Made by a program: the position numbers and the translations under genes. 49,470 nt of DNA from Vibrio sinus (GTDB lineage Bacteria > Pseudomonadota > Gammaproteobacteria > Enterobacterales > Vibrionaceae): NCBI RefSeq assembly GCF_023634645.1, contig NZ_JAMKMR010000025.1, forward strand, positions 1 through 49,470. Reading direction: 5' to 3'. A model generated the notes under the pieces. That model saw only the letters and a list, made by a program, of their open reading frames with translations, was not told the origin of the DNA and searched no databases. Positions 32,633-41,273 of the stretch are shown here, piece by piece (position 1 is the first letter of the stretch; every line of letters starts with the position of its first letter).

Positions 32633-34084
32633 TTATTCGTAGCGTTTGGCGTTGTATTTTGGTTGCATGAAATTGGAAGTGGAAAGAATCTCATCCAATT
32701 GCTCTTCGGTTAATAATCCACGCTCTAAAACGACCTCGCGAACGCTCTTTCCAGTCTCAGCACAAATCTTACCGACGATATCACCTTGATGGTGACCTAT
32801 GTATGGGTTTAAGTAAGTCACGATACCAATCGAATTGTGAACATAGCCTTCGCAGATCTCTTTATTGACCGTAATACCATCAATGCACTTATCTCTTAGG
32901 TTTACACAAGCGTTAGTGAGAATATCCAATGATTCAAATATGCTTTGCGCGATGACTGGCTCCATAACATTCAATTGAAGTTGTCCACCTTCTGCTGCAA
33001 TGGAGATGGTGTTGTCATTACCCAGCACTTTAAAACAAACTTGGTTGACCACTTCAGGGACGACGGGGTTCACTTTGGCAGGCATTATGGAAGAGCCAGC
33101 TTGCAGCTCTGGTAGGTTCAGCTCGTTTAGACCAGCACGAGGACCGGAAGACAGCAGGCGTAAATCGTTACAAATCTTGGATAGTTTGACAGCAAGACGT
33201 TTGATGGCACCGTGCGTCATCACATAGGCGCCGCAGTCTGAGGTTGCTTCAATCAAGTCTTCAGCTGGAATGCAGTCTAAACCTGTCACCGCGGCAAGAT
33301 GTTTTACTGCCAGCTCTTGATAGCCTTGAGCGGCATTCAGACCAGTACCAATTGCAGTGGCACCTAAGTTTACTTCAAGGAGTAATTTAGAGGTGTACTC
33401 CAGTGCACGAATTTCTTCTTTCAATGTCACTGACCATGCACGAAACTCTTGGCCAACCGTCATAGGAACGGCGTCTTGTAATTGAGTGCGGCCCATTTTC
33501 AGGATGGTGCTGAATTCTTGGCTTTTCAACTCAAACGCCTGCCTTAAATATTCAATCGCATCGGTAAGCTTTTGTACGCTGTTGAAAACGGAAATGCGAA
33601 ATCCAGTTGGATAGGCGCAGTTGGTGGATTGGCTCTTGTTGACATGGTCATTAGGGTTAACAATGTCGTATTGCCCTTTTTCTTTGCCCATCAGCTCTAA
33701 CGCCACATTAGCAATGACTTCGTTAGTGTTCATGTTGACCGAAGTGCCAGCGCCACCTTGAAAGACATCCGACGGAAACTGATCCATACATTTGCCAGTT
33801 TCAAGAATAAGGTCACAGGCTTGAAGAATATATTCAGCGATGTCACTAGGGATAACACCGAGCTCCTTGTTGGCCAGCGCCGCTGCTTTTTTGGTCATGA
33901 CCATGCCACGAACAAACTCCGGCACATCAGAAATGGTGACGTTGGAGATATTAAAGTTTTCCATCGCCCTTAGGGTATGAATGCCGTAATAAGCATCAGC
34001 TGGTACTTCTCTTTGCCCTAGTAAATCTTCTTCAATTCGGATGGGTTTGGATTGGATCTCAGGCGATGTGGATAGAGTAGACAT
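32633..34084 (-). CDS. aspA: Aspartate ammonia-lyase
   Basis: A 483-residue enzyme that deaminates aspartate to fumarate and ammonia, feeding aspartate into anaerobic fumarate respiration. It belongs to the fumarase/aspartase superfamily, with the signature GSSIMPAKVNP, the earlier GMTRTQLQDAVP-like segment (MGRTQLQDAVPM), and TSDCGAYVMTHG. Length is about normal. It is monocistronic, between dsbD and the divergent fxsA. In enterics FNR and CRP control it; I found no convincing site for either in the 409-bp upstream gap. Confidence 0.97.
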   Translation of the reverse strand: MSTLSTSPEIQSKPIRIEEDLLGQREVPADAYYGIHTLRAMENFNISNVTISDVPEFVRGMVMTKKAAALANKELGVIPSDIAEYILQACDLILETGKCMDQFPSDVFQGGAGTSVNMNTNEVIANVALELMGKEKGQYDIVNPNDHVNKSQSTNCAYPTGFRISVFNSVQKLTDAIEYLRQAFELKSQEFSTILKMGRTQLQDAVPMTVGQEFRAWSVTLKEEIRALEYTSKLLLEVNLGATAIGTGLNAAQGYQELAVKHLAAVTGLDCIPAEDLIEATSDCGAYVMTHGAIKRLAVKLSKICNDLRLLSSGPRAGLNELNLPELQAGSSIMPAKVNPVVPEVVNQVCFKVLGNDNTISIAAEGGQLQLNVMEPVIAQSIFESLDILTNACVNLRDKCIDGITVNKEICEGYVHNSIGIVTYLNPYIGHHQGDIVGKICAETGKSVREVVLERGLLTEEQLDEILSTSNFMQPKYNAKRYE

Positions 34085-34493
34085 GTTGAAAAGTCCTCAA
34101 AAGATTAAATTAGGTGATTAGGGATACTTAGAGTTTTAGTTAGTAATCCTATCCTTGGACTTTATAGTGCTAAACTGTCCTTATATACCCAAGTTCACAG
34201 ACCCTAGATGTGTGGGCATACAAACACGGGCAATCATACTGTACAAAAGCGATAAAAAAAGTAGTTAGATCACCTTTTTTTGATTTGTCACCGCTGGAAA
34301 TGGCATGAGGTTGGTTTTAAGTCATTCTTTGTTGTGCTGGGCAATTTGGACTAAAAATGTCTACTTCAACGTAAAGCTTTGGTATGTTTGCTAAAAGATA
34401 TACTTTTTCTTACCAATTTTGCAGTTAATCGCATGGATAACTGACAAATGGAGCAAAAAGTGTACACCTGTTCGGATTGATTAAGGAGCGCGT
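34085..34493. other. Divergent promoter region of aspA and fxsA
   Basis: This 409-bp gap has no open reading frame of note. TATATACCCAAGTT at 34183-34196 is nearly the same as the start of the palindrome at 35522-35535. AT-rich tracts flank it. No clear CRP or FNR dyad is visible. TTAAGGAG at 34481-34488 is the ribosome binding site of fxsA. Confidence 0.4.
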
Positions 34494-34970
34494 GTGTTTG
34501 CCTTATTATTTTTCATGTTTATAGCAATTCCTGTGATTGAAATTGCGATATTTATTCAAGTGGGCAGTGTCATTGGGTTATGGCCCACTGCTGCATTGGT
34601 TCTGATTAGCGCCTTTGTTGGTGCCTCTTTAGTGCGCAGTCAGGGATTAAAAATGCTTATCTCGGTACAACAACGCCTGCAACGAGGAGAAATCCCCACT
34701 CAAGAAATATTTGAAGGAGTGATGCTGGCGGTGGCAGGTTTTCTTCTTATTACCCCCGGTTTTCTCACCGATCTGATGGGCATGATATTATTACTTCCGC
34801 TGCCTCGAAAACATTTATCTCAATATGTCATGAAAAAAGCAGAAATTAAAATGGCCACAAGAGGTGGCTTTAACCAAGCGCCTTTTGGCAAGGATGAGAC
34901 TGGCAGTACTTATGAAGGCGAATATGAGACGAAAGACGAACAGGACAGAGACAAGCTCAATAAGCCCTAG
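34494..34970 (+). CDS. fxsA: FxsA family membrane protein
   Basis: A 158-residue inner-membrane protein with about three to four helices: FALLFFMFIAIPVIEIAIF at the N-terminus, then GLWPTAALVLISAFVGASLVR, the amphipathic QGLKMLISVQQRLQRGE, and GFLLITPGFLTDLMGMILLLP. These are hallmarks of FxsA, which in E. coli reduces F-exclusion of phage T7. The C-terminal 45 residues are charged and cytosolic. The start is GTG at 34494, supported by AAGGAG 6 bases upstream. It lies divergent from aspA, the enteric aspA-fxsA neighbourhood; groES is not next here. Confidence 0.92.
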   Translation: MFALLFFMFIAIPVIEIAIFIQVGSVIGLWPTAALVLISAFVGASLVRSQGLKMLISVQQRLQRGEIPTQEIFEGVMLAVAGFLLITPGFLTDLMGMILLLPLPRKHLSQYVMKKAEIKMATRGGFNQAPFGKDETGSTYEGEYETKDEQDRDKLNKP

Positions 34971-35009
34971 AGAAGCCGTTTAGCTTTCTCTAGGGTAGCG
35001 GAAGTAGGC

Positions 35010-35489
35010 TCATTGGCCACCGGAAAAACCCAGTTGTCGCCATGCCTCAAACGCGATTATGGCGACGGCGTTAGATAAGTTTAAACTGCGTGCTTCGGGC
35101 ATCATAGGAATTCTAATACGTTGCTCAAATGGTAGGCTATCAATGACGTCCGCGGGTAGGCCGCGCGTTTCCGGGCCAAATAACAACACATCGCCTTGTT
35201 TATAGCTTGCGTCAACATGATGACCAGTGGTTTTTGTTGTGCAGGCAAACAAGCGGTAACCGTCGGCTTTTTCTTCGGCTAAATAGGCTAAAAACGCATC
35301 GAAATTTTTGTGTCTCTTTACTCTAGCCAGATCGTGGTAATCCAACCCTGCTCTACGAAGTTTTTTTTCTTCTAAGTCGAAACCCAGTGGTTCAATCAGA
35401 TGGAGCCTAGCGCCGCAATTGGCACATAAGCGGATAATATTGCCAGTATTGGGGGCAATTTCGGGTTCATAAAGGGCGATATCAAGCAT
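35010..35489 (-). CDS. trmL: tRNA (cytidine/uridine-34-2'-O)-methyltransferase
   Basis: A 159-residue SPOUT-class enzyme that 2'-O-methylates the wobble base of tRNA-Leu isoacceptors. It starts MLDIALYEPEIAPNTGNIIR, has GFDLEEKKLRRAGLDYH, the SAM-knot segment LLFGPETRGLP, and MPEARSLNLSNAVAI near the end, all typical of TrmL. Length is normal. It is convergent with fxsA; a 10-bp stem (CCCTAGAGAA with TTCTCTAGGG, 34965-34995) overlapping the fxsA stop may slow both transcripts but lacks a T run. Confidence 0.96.
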   Translation of the reverse strand: MLDIALYEPEIAPNTGNIIRLCANCGARLHLIEPLGFDLEEKKLRRAGLDYHDLARVKRHKNFDAFLAYLAEEKADGYRLFACTTKTTGHHVDASYKQGDVLLFGPETRGLPADVIDSLPFEQRIRIPMMPEARSLNLSNAVAIIAFEAWRQLGFSGGQ

Positions 35490-35523
35490 GGCGTTTAAAT
35501 CAGAGTGAATGAAGCGTGCAGTA

Positions 35524-35559
35524 TATACCCAAATTACTTCGAGAAGTAACTCGGGTATA
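35524..35559. repeat. Intergenic palindrome between trmL and cpxA
   Basis: TATACCC (35524-35530) pairs with GGGTATA (35553-35559), and TTACTTC (35534-35540) with GAAGTAA (35543-35549) around a tiny loop. The left arm with flanks, TATATACCCAAATT, recurs almost exactly at 34183 upstream of aspA. Hairpins of this type seem familiar from Vibrio intergenic DNA. It might end cpxRA transcription, but it has no T run. Confidence 0.55.
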
Positions 35560-35571
35560 AGCTGATATCGC

Positions 35572-36948
35572 TCAATGATGGATGGGCAGTCTAATGTCTA
35601 CCTTAAGCCCGCCCAAGCCACTGCGACTGGCAACAATGGTCCCATTGTGCTGTCGAATGGCACTTTCGGTTATCGCTAACCCAAGTCCTGCACCGCCACT
35701 ATTTCTATCTCGGGCGGTGGAAACTCGATAGAAGGGGCGAAAGATATCTTGCATTTCATTTTCAGGGACACCATCACCATTATCTTCCACTGAGATATGT
35801 AGGTTATCCTGATGAGCCAAGATGTTTATTGAGACTTGGTCTTTGCCATAGTAGATAGCGTTGCGGATAATGTTTTCTACCGCGCTCATTAGCAGCTTAG
35901 GGTTGCCAGAAATGGAGAGATCCGGGATAGGTGAGTAGTGCAGGGCTTTACCCATTTGTTCTGCTTCAAATTGAGCATCGCTAAGGATTTCTTCCCATAA
36001 ACTTGAAATAGGCTGGGTTTCTCTTTCCAAATGGCTATCGGCTTGCATTCTTGAGAGCTCTAAAAGCTCACCTATCATTTGCTCTAGTCGTTGTGCTTCG
36101 GTATCCACTCGACTGAGTTCTGAGCTTTCACCGAGCTTTCGAGTGGCTAACGCGTTGGCCATGCGAAGACGGGTTAGGGGCGAGCGCAATTCATGGGAAA
36201 TGTCGGATAACAACCTCTGCTGGCCAGAGATCATATGGTTGACTGCTTCGACCATTTGATTAAAGCTTTTACCTGTTTGCTGAAATTCACTCATGCCTTT
36301 TTCTAAATCGTAGTCCACCACAAACTCTCCTTTTGCCACCCGTTGCGCCGCTTTCTCCAACTTACGTGCAGGTTGACTCAGTGCCCAAGCTAACCAAAGC
36401 AAAAAAGGTGTACTGACACCCATCACTGCAAGTAGAAGCTGAAAAGGTTTATCAAATAATCGCAATAAAAAGGGCGGTGGCCTGTCCCATTTGGTGCCGA
36501 AAAATAGCAGTAGATCTTGATTGGCTAACTTGACCTTAAATGGACCAGCAATCAAAAAGTGGCCATAAAGGCGCTGTTTGGGCTTGTCACCACTGACACC
36601 AGTGACAAAGTTTCTGAACTCTCGCAGATAGACGGTGCGGCGAGAGTGCTTGGTGAAAATTGTGCCGCTTGAGTTAGTCAGAAATAGGCTTGGCCTTCCG
36701 GGCTTGGCCGCGCGCGCGCGACGACTTAGCTCATCGATAATCCGGTCAATATTGTTTTGGTCACGATATTTGTTTTGTATAAAATCTCGAATCCGCTCGT
36801 ATTTAATAATTTCGTGAGTAGGAATGTTGTGCTGTTTGCGTGGGTCAAGGTGAGAGAGATACAACACGGCAATCAGCACCATCAGCATGGTAAACCAAAA
36901 AATCGCGAATATTCGCCCGTATAAACTGGAAATTTTCGGAAGGCGCAT
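35572..36948 (-). CDS. cpxA: Envelope stress sensor histidine kinase CpxA
   Basis: A 458-residue inner-membrane kinase/phosphatase that senses misfolded envelope proteins and phosphorylates CpxR. Transmembrane helix 1 is at about 12-31, a periplasmic sensor domain at 32-165, helix 2 at about 168-190, then HAMP, HisKA with His252 in LLSDISHELRSPLTRLR, and HATPase with ENIIRNAIYYG and GGAGLGLAI. Length matches E. coli CpxA. It starts 2 bp after cpxR, so the genes are cotranscribed and probably coupled. Confidence 0.96.
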   Translation of the reverse strand: MRLPKISSLYGRIFAIFWFTMLMVLIAVLYLSHLDPRKQHNIPTHEIIKYERIRDFIQNKYRDQNNIDRIIDELSRRARAAKPGRPSLFLTNSSGTIFTKHSRRTVYLREFRNFVTGVSGDKPKQRLYGHFLIAGPFKVKLANQDLLLFFGTKWDRPPPFLLRLFDKPFQLLLAVMGVSTPFLLWLAWALSQPARKLEKAAQRVAKGEFVVDYDLEKGMSEFQQTGKSFNQMVEAVNHMISGQQRLLSDISHELRSPLTRLRMANALATRKLGESSELSRVDTEAQRLEQMIGELLELSRMQADSHLERETQPISSLWEEILSDAQFEAEQMGKALHYSPIPDLSISGNPKLLMSAVENIIRNAIYYGKDQVSINILAHQDNLHISVEDNGDGVPENEMQDIFRPFYRVSTARDRNSGGAGLGLAITESAIRQHNGTIVASRSGLGGLKVDIRLPIHH

Positions 36949-36950
36949 GG

Positions 36951-37631
36951 TTATTCCTCAACCAACAAATAACCGCGACCTCTCAGTGTTTTGATTCTAG
37001 GTTTGTTATCTGCGCGGTTGGGCAACTTTTTGCGCAGATTCGAGACATGCATATCAATGGCTCTATCAAAAGCGGACAGTCGTTTACCCAAAACGTCTAA
37101 ACTTAGTACTTCTTTAGTCGCCACCTCTCCTGGGTTGCTAATAAAATGGGTTAGCAGGGCAAACTCTGTGGTCGTCAAATCTAACAACATCTCTTGGCAG
37201 AACGCCTCTTGGCGACCAGGAAAGACCTTGATGTCTTGATATTCTAGGCAATCATTGGCTTTATTTGCTGGTGATGTTGTGCGGCGTAATATGGCACGAA
37301 TGCGAGCCAGTAATTCGCGATCGCTAAAGGGCTTAGGCAAATAGTCGTCGGCACCGAGCTCTAAGCCTACGACGCGATCGATCTCTTCGCCTTTAGCAGT
37401 AAGCATTAATACTGGCGTTTGCCACTTTTCTCTTAAACGCTTTAACGTCTCGATACCGTTAAGTTTTGGCATCATGACATCAAGCAATATCAAATCGATC
37501 TGCTCGTTTAACGCGGATAGCCCTGCTTCACCATCATTGGCCTCAGAGACATCAAATCCCTCAAAAGTGAGTACTTCTTTGAGTAAGCTTGTTAGCTCTG
37601 TATCGTCATCAATTAACAATATGTTTGCCAT
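36951..37631 (-). CDS. cpxR: Response regulator CpxR
   Basis: A 226-residue OmpR-family regulator. The receiver starts MANILLIDDDTELTSLLKEV with Asp51 in ILLDVMMPKLNG; the C-terminal winged helix has LTTTEFALLTHFISNPGEV and VSNLRKKL-RIKTLRGRGYLL. Phosphorylated CpxR binds GTAAA-N5-GTAAA boxes; such boxes lie just upstream, shared with the divergent cpxP, so autoregulation is likely. Tightly linked to cpxA downstream. Confidence 0.97.
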   Translation of the reverse strand: MANILLIDDDTELTSLLKEVLTFEGFDVSEANDGEAGLSALNEQIDLILLDVMMPKLNGIETLKRLREKWQTPVLMLTAKGEEIDRVVGLELGADDYLPKPFSDRELLARIRAILRRTTSPANKANDCLEYQDIKVFPGRQEAFCQEMLLDLTTTEFALLTHFISNPGEVATKEVLSLDVLGKRLSAFDRAIDMHVSNLRKKLPNRADNKPRIKTLRGRGYLLVEE

Positions 37632-37711
37632 AGGAATGCCTAATTCTTAAAGGGAGTCTGCTTGTATATATTACTCAGGTTTTCGGCGAACAAAGAACTT
37701 AATTCTTGGTC

Positions 37712-37747
37712 TTTACGATTCTTTACGCTTGCCTTACGTTGCTTTAC
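37712..37747. promoter_or_regulatory. Tandem CpxR boxes between cpxR and cpxP
   Basis: Four half-sites lie in a row: TTTAC (37712), TTTAC (37722), CTTAC (37733), TTTAC (37743), with spacers of 5, 6 and 5 bp. The first pair is a perfect CpxR box (GTAAA-N5-GTAAA read on the minus strand). Candidate -10 sequences for cpxP follow at 37757 (TCTAGT) or 37764 (TATACT); the last box overlaps the -35 position. The site can serve cpxR on the other side. Confidence 0.85.
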
Positions 37748-37820
37748 AGCACAATGTCTAGTCTATACTCAAGCGCTGCAGGTTGCAGCTGCTACGACAA
37801 ATTAGACGAAAGGTATCGCT

Positions 37821-38282
37821 ATGAGAAACAAAAAGAAACTTGTATTAGCTGCTGTGATTCTCCCCTTGGTTTTGGGCTCTGCCAGCGTGTTTGCTTACGG
37901 TGGAAAAGACGGTCATCGTGGCAAGAACAAATGTCGTCCTGGGATAGATCGAGGAGTGCTCAAGCAGCTAGACTTAACCCAAGAGCAGAAAGATAAACTG
38001 CAAGACATGAAGCAGGCGAACAAAGAAGAAAGAAAACAAGAGTTTCAAAAAAATGCTGAGGCTCGCCAGGCTTATCATGATCAAATACAAAAGCTTATTC
38101 TTGCCGACAACTTCGATCAAAATGCGGCAGACATGTTAGCCAAACAAATGGCAGAAGCTCAGGTACAAAATCGTGTCGAAAGGATGAAACAAGAACATGA
38201 CATGTTAAATGTTCTGACGCCTGCGCAAAAAGCGAAGTACACCCAGCTCGAGCAAGAGCGAGCACAGCAATGCCGAAGCTAG
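37821..38282 (+). CDS. cpxP: CpxP/Spy family periplasmic protein, first copy
   Basis: A 153-residue exported protein: signal peptide 1-25 ending SVFA, then a helical domain with LTxxQ motifs LDLTQEQ (about 52-58) and LTPAQ (about 136). CpxP inhibits CpxA and helps deliver misfolded proteins to proteolysis; Spy relatives are chaperones. It has Cys at about residue 37 (KNKCRPG) and in the C-terminal QQCRS, which could form a disulfide. Its promoter has tandem CpxR boxes. A paralogue follows directly. Confidence 0.92.
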   Translation: MRNKKKLVLAAVILPLVLGSASVFAYGGKDGHRGKNKCRPGIDRGVLKQLDLTQEQKDKLQDMKQANKEERKQEFQKNAEARQAYHDQIQKLILADNFDQNAADMLAKQMAEAQVQNRVERMKQEHDMLNVLTPAQKAKYTQLEQERAQQCRS

Positions 38283-38361
38283 CTTAAGCCCCATTTATCT
38301 AGCTCATATATCAGAGACGCAGACAAGAAAGCGAATTTTTTGTCTGCTCTTATTACCTACC

Positions 38362-38397
38362 TTTACGTTTTTTTACGCCGCGTTTACACCGCCTTAC
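38362..38397. promoter_or_regulatory. Tandem CpxR boxes before the second cpxP
   Basis: TTTAC (38362), TTTAC (38372), TTTAC (38383) and CTTAC (38393) have the same 5-6-5 bp spacing as the set before the first cpxP. Both pairs fit the CpxR box. TCTAAT at 38407 lies at exactly the same offset (45 bp from the first box) as TCTAGT does in the first promoter. Confidence 0.85.
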
Positions 38398-38450
38398 ACT
38401 CATGCCTCTAATCTCCATTCACCCCCTAAATGGAGACAAAGTGTACACCT

Positions 38451-38918
38451 ATGACAAACAAGTATTATCTTTATTCAGTGCCTATTCTTTTGCTACTTCC
38501 TTTATTGTTAGTGCCTAGATATGCCTATGCGGCGGACTTCGGCCAATCTCCAACGCTAGATAATGAGTGTGGCTTTGGCTTAGACAAGTCAGCATTAAAG
38601 CAACTTAACTTAACGGATAAGCAAAAAGGGCAGATTGCCAATCTTGAGCTATTGAATAAAAACGCCACCACAGAAGCTCTAATGAGAAGAGGGAAGGTAC
38701 GTCAAGCCTTTCGAATGGAAATGCAGAAAATACTGCTAGCGGATCATTTAGATGATATTGCGGCAAGCGAGCTGACGCATAATATGGCGAACTCTCAAGC
38801 ATATTTGAATTTAAGGTTGATAGAACAACAACATGCGATATTGAATGTGTTAACAAGCAAGCAAAAAGCGCTATATGTTCAAATTGAGAATAAAAAAGCT
38901 TCTCAATGTCGCTCTTAG
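38451..38918 (+). CDS. CpxP/Spy family periplasmic protein, second copy
   Basis: A 155-residue paralogue of the preceding cpxP. A long hydrophobic signal peptide (about 8-28, ending AYAA) precedes a helical domain with LKQLNLTDKQK and LNVLTSKQK, matching the LTxxQ repeats in degenerate form (LTDKQ, LTSKQ). The two cysteines, in NECGFG and SQCRS, are kept. I chose the ATG at 38451 for a normal signal peptide; an in-frame ATG at 38430 would add seven residues, and neither start has good RBS spacing. Its own CpxR boxes suggest Cpx control. Its role may overlap or modulate CpxP. Confidence 0.85.
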   Translation: MTNKYYLYSVPILLLLPLLLVPRYAYAADFGQSPTLDNECGFGLDKSALKQLNLTDKQKGQIANLELLNKNATTEALMRRGKVRQAFRMEMQKILLADHLDDIAASELTHNMANSQAYLNLRLIEQQHAILNVLTSKQKALYVQIENKKASQCRS

Positions 38919-39066
38919 TGACTTTGCAATTTCGCTGCAGTAGGGCTGTTTTTGCTGAATTTTGTGGTGGTTTTCTGCATAAACGCGACAAGTTTTACGA
39001 GCTATTTTTAAGAATGCAGTTATACTTGAGGCAGTCAGTCTCATTTCTAATTACTATTCTTACATT

Positions 39067-39975
39067 ATGAAAAATGAATACGCGCGTCTTGTCACTTCTG
39101 CGGCATGGACAGCGACTATCGTCGCAACAATATTATTAATTTTTAAAGTGTTTGCTTGGTGGGTGACAGGCTCGGTGAGCCTACTTGCTTCACTGATTGA
39201 TTCACTATTAGACATTTCGGCATCGGTCGTGAATTTGTTGGTTATCCGATATTCTCTTCAGCCTGCTGATAAGGAACATAGATTTGGTCACGGTAAGGCA
39301 GAATCCTTAGCCGCACTGGCTCAGGCCATGTTTATTTCTGGTTCGGCGGTGTTTCTTATTTTAAATGGTGTTGAGCGCCTATTTAGGCCAGCAGAATTAC
39401 ATTCGCCGCAGGTTGGGGTGTATGTCAGTATTTTTGCTATTGTCGTTACCTATGCTTTAGTACGATTTCAAAAATACGTCGTGAACAAAACGGGCAGTCA
39501 AGCGATTGCCGCTGATTCTTTACACTACCAATCTGACTTGTATTTAAATATCGCCATCTTGCTTGCATTGGTGCTAACTTGGATAGGCGTAAAACAGGCC
39601 GATGCGGTGTTTGCTATCGGGCTTGGAATCTACATTTTATACAGTGCGGTTAAAATGGTGATGAACGCGATTCAAACTTTGCTTGATAGACAGCTACCCG
39701 ATGAGGAAATCAAGCAAATTCGTACTCGCTGCTTGGCCGTTGAAGAGGTGATTGGCGTTCATCAGTTGCGAACTCGAATGTCTGGCCCAACGCGTTTTAT
39801 TCAGTTGCACTTAGAATTGGAAGATCAGATCCCACTTATTGAAGCACATCGAATTTCTGATGAAGTGGAAAGAAAAATACTAGAATTATTCCCAGAAGCA
39901 GATGTGTTGATTCACCAAGATCCTTATTCTGTCGTTTTAGGTGGAGAAAAGGTACAAAAATATCAAGATTGGTAG
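39067..39975 (+). CDS. fieF: Cation diffusion facilitator FieF
   Basis: A 302-residue CDF-family antiporter exporting Zn(II), Fe(II) or similar metals in exchange for protons. It has six membrane helices, the active-site residues Asp45 and Asp49 (ASLIDSLLDIS) and the second pair in LHYQSDLYLN, and a C-terminal cytosolic metal-binding domain with FIQLHLELEDQ and LIHQDP. Length matches E. coli FieF (YiiP). The cpxP-fieF-pfkA order is the same as in enterics. Confidence 0.95.
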   Translation: MKNEYARLVTSAAWTATIVATILLIFKVFAWWVTGSVSLLASLIDSLLDISASVVNLLVIRYSLQPADKEHRFGHGKAESLAALAQAMFISGSAVFLILNGVERLFRPAELHSPQVGVYVSIFAIVVTYALVRFQKYVVNKTGSQAIAADSLHYQSDLYLNIAILLALVLTWIGVKQADAVFAIGLGIYILYSAVKMVMNAIQTLLDRQLPDEEIKQIRTRCLAVEEVIGVHQLRTRMSGPTRFIQLHLELEDQIPLIEAHRISDEVERKILELFPEADVLIHQDPYSVVLGGEKVQKYQDW

Positions 39976-40234
39976 CTTGAGATTGGGTAAGTTGGGATGG
40001 GGTAATTGAGCTGCAACCTAAGCTGGTCATAATTGACGCTGATGCTGATGTGCATCAACGAAGCAAGCACAGAAAGTTGTAATACTTTTACAAAAGTAGA
40101 AAAGTTACGTGATTTAGTGCAAATAAAAGTAGTATTCCTACTGTGTCGATGTAACATATTGCACCAGAAAATCGATTGTATAAATAACGTGCAGTCGTAA
40201 CTTGATTCAAATTATGCAAAGATCGAGGGTGACC

Positions 40235-41197
40235 ATGATTAAGAAGATCGGCGTTTTAACGAGTGGCGGTGACGCCCCAGGGATGAATGCGGCTGTTCGA
40301 GGTGTTGTACGGACAGCATTGTCAAAGGGGCTGGAAGTGTATGGTGTCTATGACGGCTATCTAGGGCTTTATGAAAACCGTATTGAGCAGCTCGATCGTT
40401 CCAGTGTCTCAGATGTGATTAACCGTGGTGGTACTTTCCTTGGATCGGCTCGCTTCCCTGAATTCAGAGAGGAAGCGGTTCGTAAAGTAGCGATTGAAAA
40501 CTTAAAACAACACGGTATTGATGCCTTGGTTGTGGTTGGTGGTGATGGCTCTTACATGGGAGCGAAAAAGCTAACTGAAATGGGTTACCCTTGCATCGGT
40601 TTACCGGGCACAATAGACAACGATATCGCTGGAACCGATTACACCATTGGCTATTTGACCGCTCTAAATACCGTTATTGAGTCGATTGACCGCCTGCGTG
40701 ATACCTCTTCTTCTCATCAGCGCATTTCTATTGTTGAAATCATGGGCCGCCACTGTGGTGACCTGACTCTGATGTCTGCTATTGCGGGTGGCTGCGAATA
40801 CATGATCACACCGGAAACCGGTTTGGATAAAGAGCAGCTGATCCACAATATTCAAGATGGAATCAAAAAGGGCAAAAAGCACGCCATTATCGCTCTCACT
40901 GAGCTGATGATGGATGCCAACGAGCTGGCTCAAGAAATCGAAGCGGCCACGGGACGAGAGACTCGCGCAACCGTACTTGGCCATATTCAGCGTGGTGGCC
41001 GCCCGACCGCATTTGACCGTGTACTGGCGTCTCGTATGGGCAACTTTGCCGTGCATTTGTTGCTTGAAGGGCTTGGCGGACGCTGTGTCGGGATTCAAAA
41101 AGAACAGCTGGTTCACCACGATATCATCGATGCCATTGAAAATATGAAACGCCCGGTTCGCGATGACTTGTTTGATGTCGCAAAAGAGTTGTTCTAA
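40235..41197 (+). CDS. pfkA: 6-phosphofructokinase I
   Basis: A 320-residue ATP-dependent enzyme making fructose 1,6-bisphosphate, the committed step of glycolysis. It has KKIGVLTSGGDAPGMNAAVR, the GGDGSYMGA loop, the catalytic PGTIDNDIAGTDYTIG and the MGRHCGDL motif. The ATG at 40235 follows GAGGGTGA and gives exactly the E. coli length; an upstream in-frame start at 40202 is not needed. The 258-bp region before it contains a 7-bp palindrome (TACTTTT-AC-AAAAGTA, 40083-40098) and TATAAA at 40179. It ends in a strong terminator. Confidence 0.98.
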   Translation: MIKKIGVLTSGGDAPGMNAAVRGVVRTALSKGLEVYGVYDGYLGLYENRIEQLDRSSVSDVINRGGTFLGSARFPEFREEAVRKVAIENLKQHGIDALVVVGGDGSYMGAKKLTEMGYPCIGLPGTIDNDIAGTDYTIGYLTALNTVIESIDRLRDTSSSHQRISIVEIMGRHCGDLTLMSAIAGGCEYMITPETGLDKEQLIHNIQDGIKKGKKHAIIALTELMMDANELAQEIEAATGRETRATVLGHIQRGGRPTAFDRVLASRMGNFAVHLLLEGLGGRCVGIQKEQLVHHDIIDAIENMKRPVRDDLFDVAKELF

Positions 41198-41218
41198 TTC
41201 TTCATGCCAATTGTTATC

Positions 41219-41248
41219 AAAACACCAGCTTCTTACGCTGGTGTTTTT
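41219..41248. terminator. Bidirectional terminator of pfkA and epmB
   Basis: AAAACACCAGC (41219-41229) and GCTGGTGTTTT (41237-41247) form an 11-bp stem with a TTCTTAC loop, followed by T on the plus strand and TTTTGAT on the minus strand. It sits between convergent genes. Confidence 0.9.
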
Positions 41249-41273
41249 GTAGGTATGCTGCGTGAGGGGCGCG

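Noticed and set aside
40159..40184. A pfkA promoter made of TTGCAC and TATAAA
   Set aside because: The spacing is only 14 bp, too short for a sigma-70 promoter. The TATAAA may still be used with a different -35 region or an activator.
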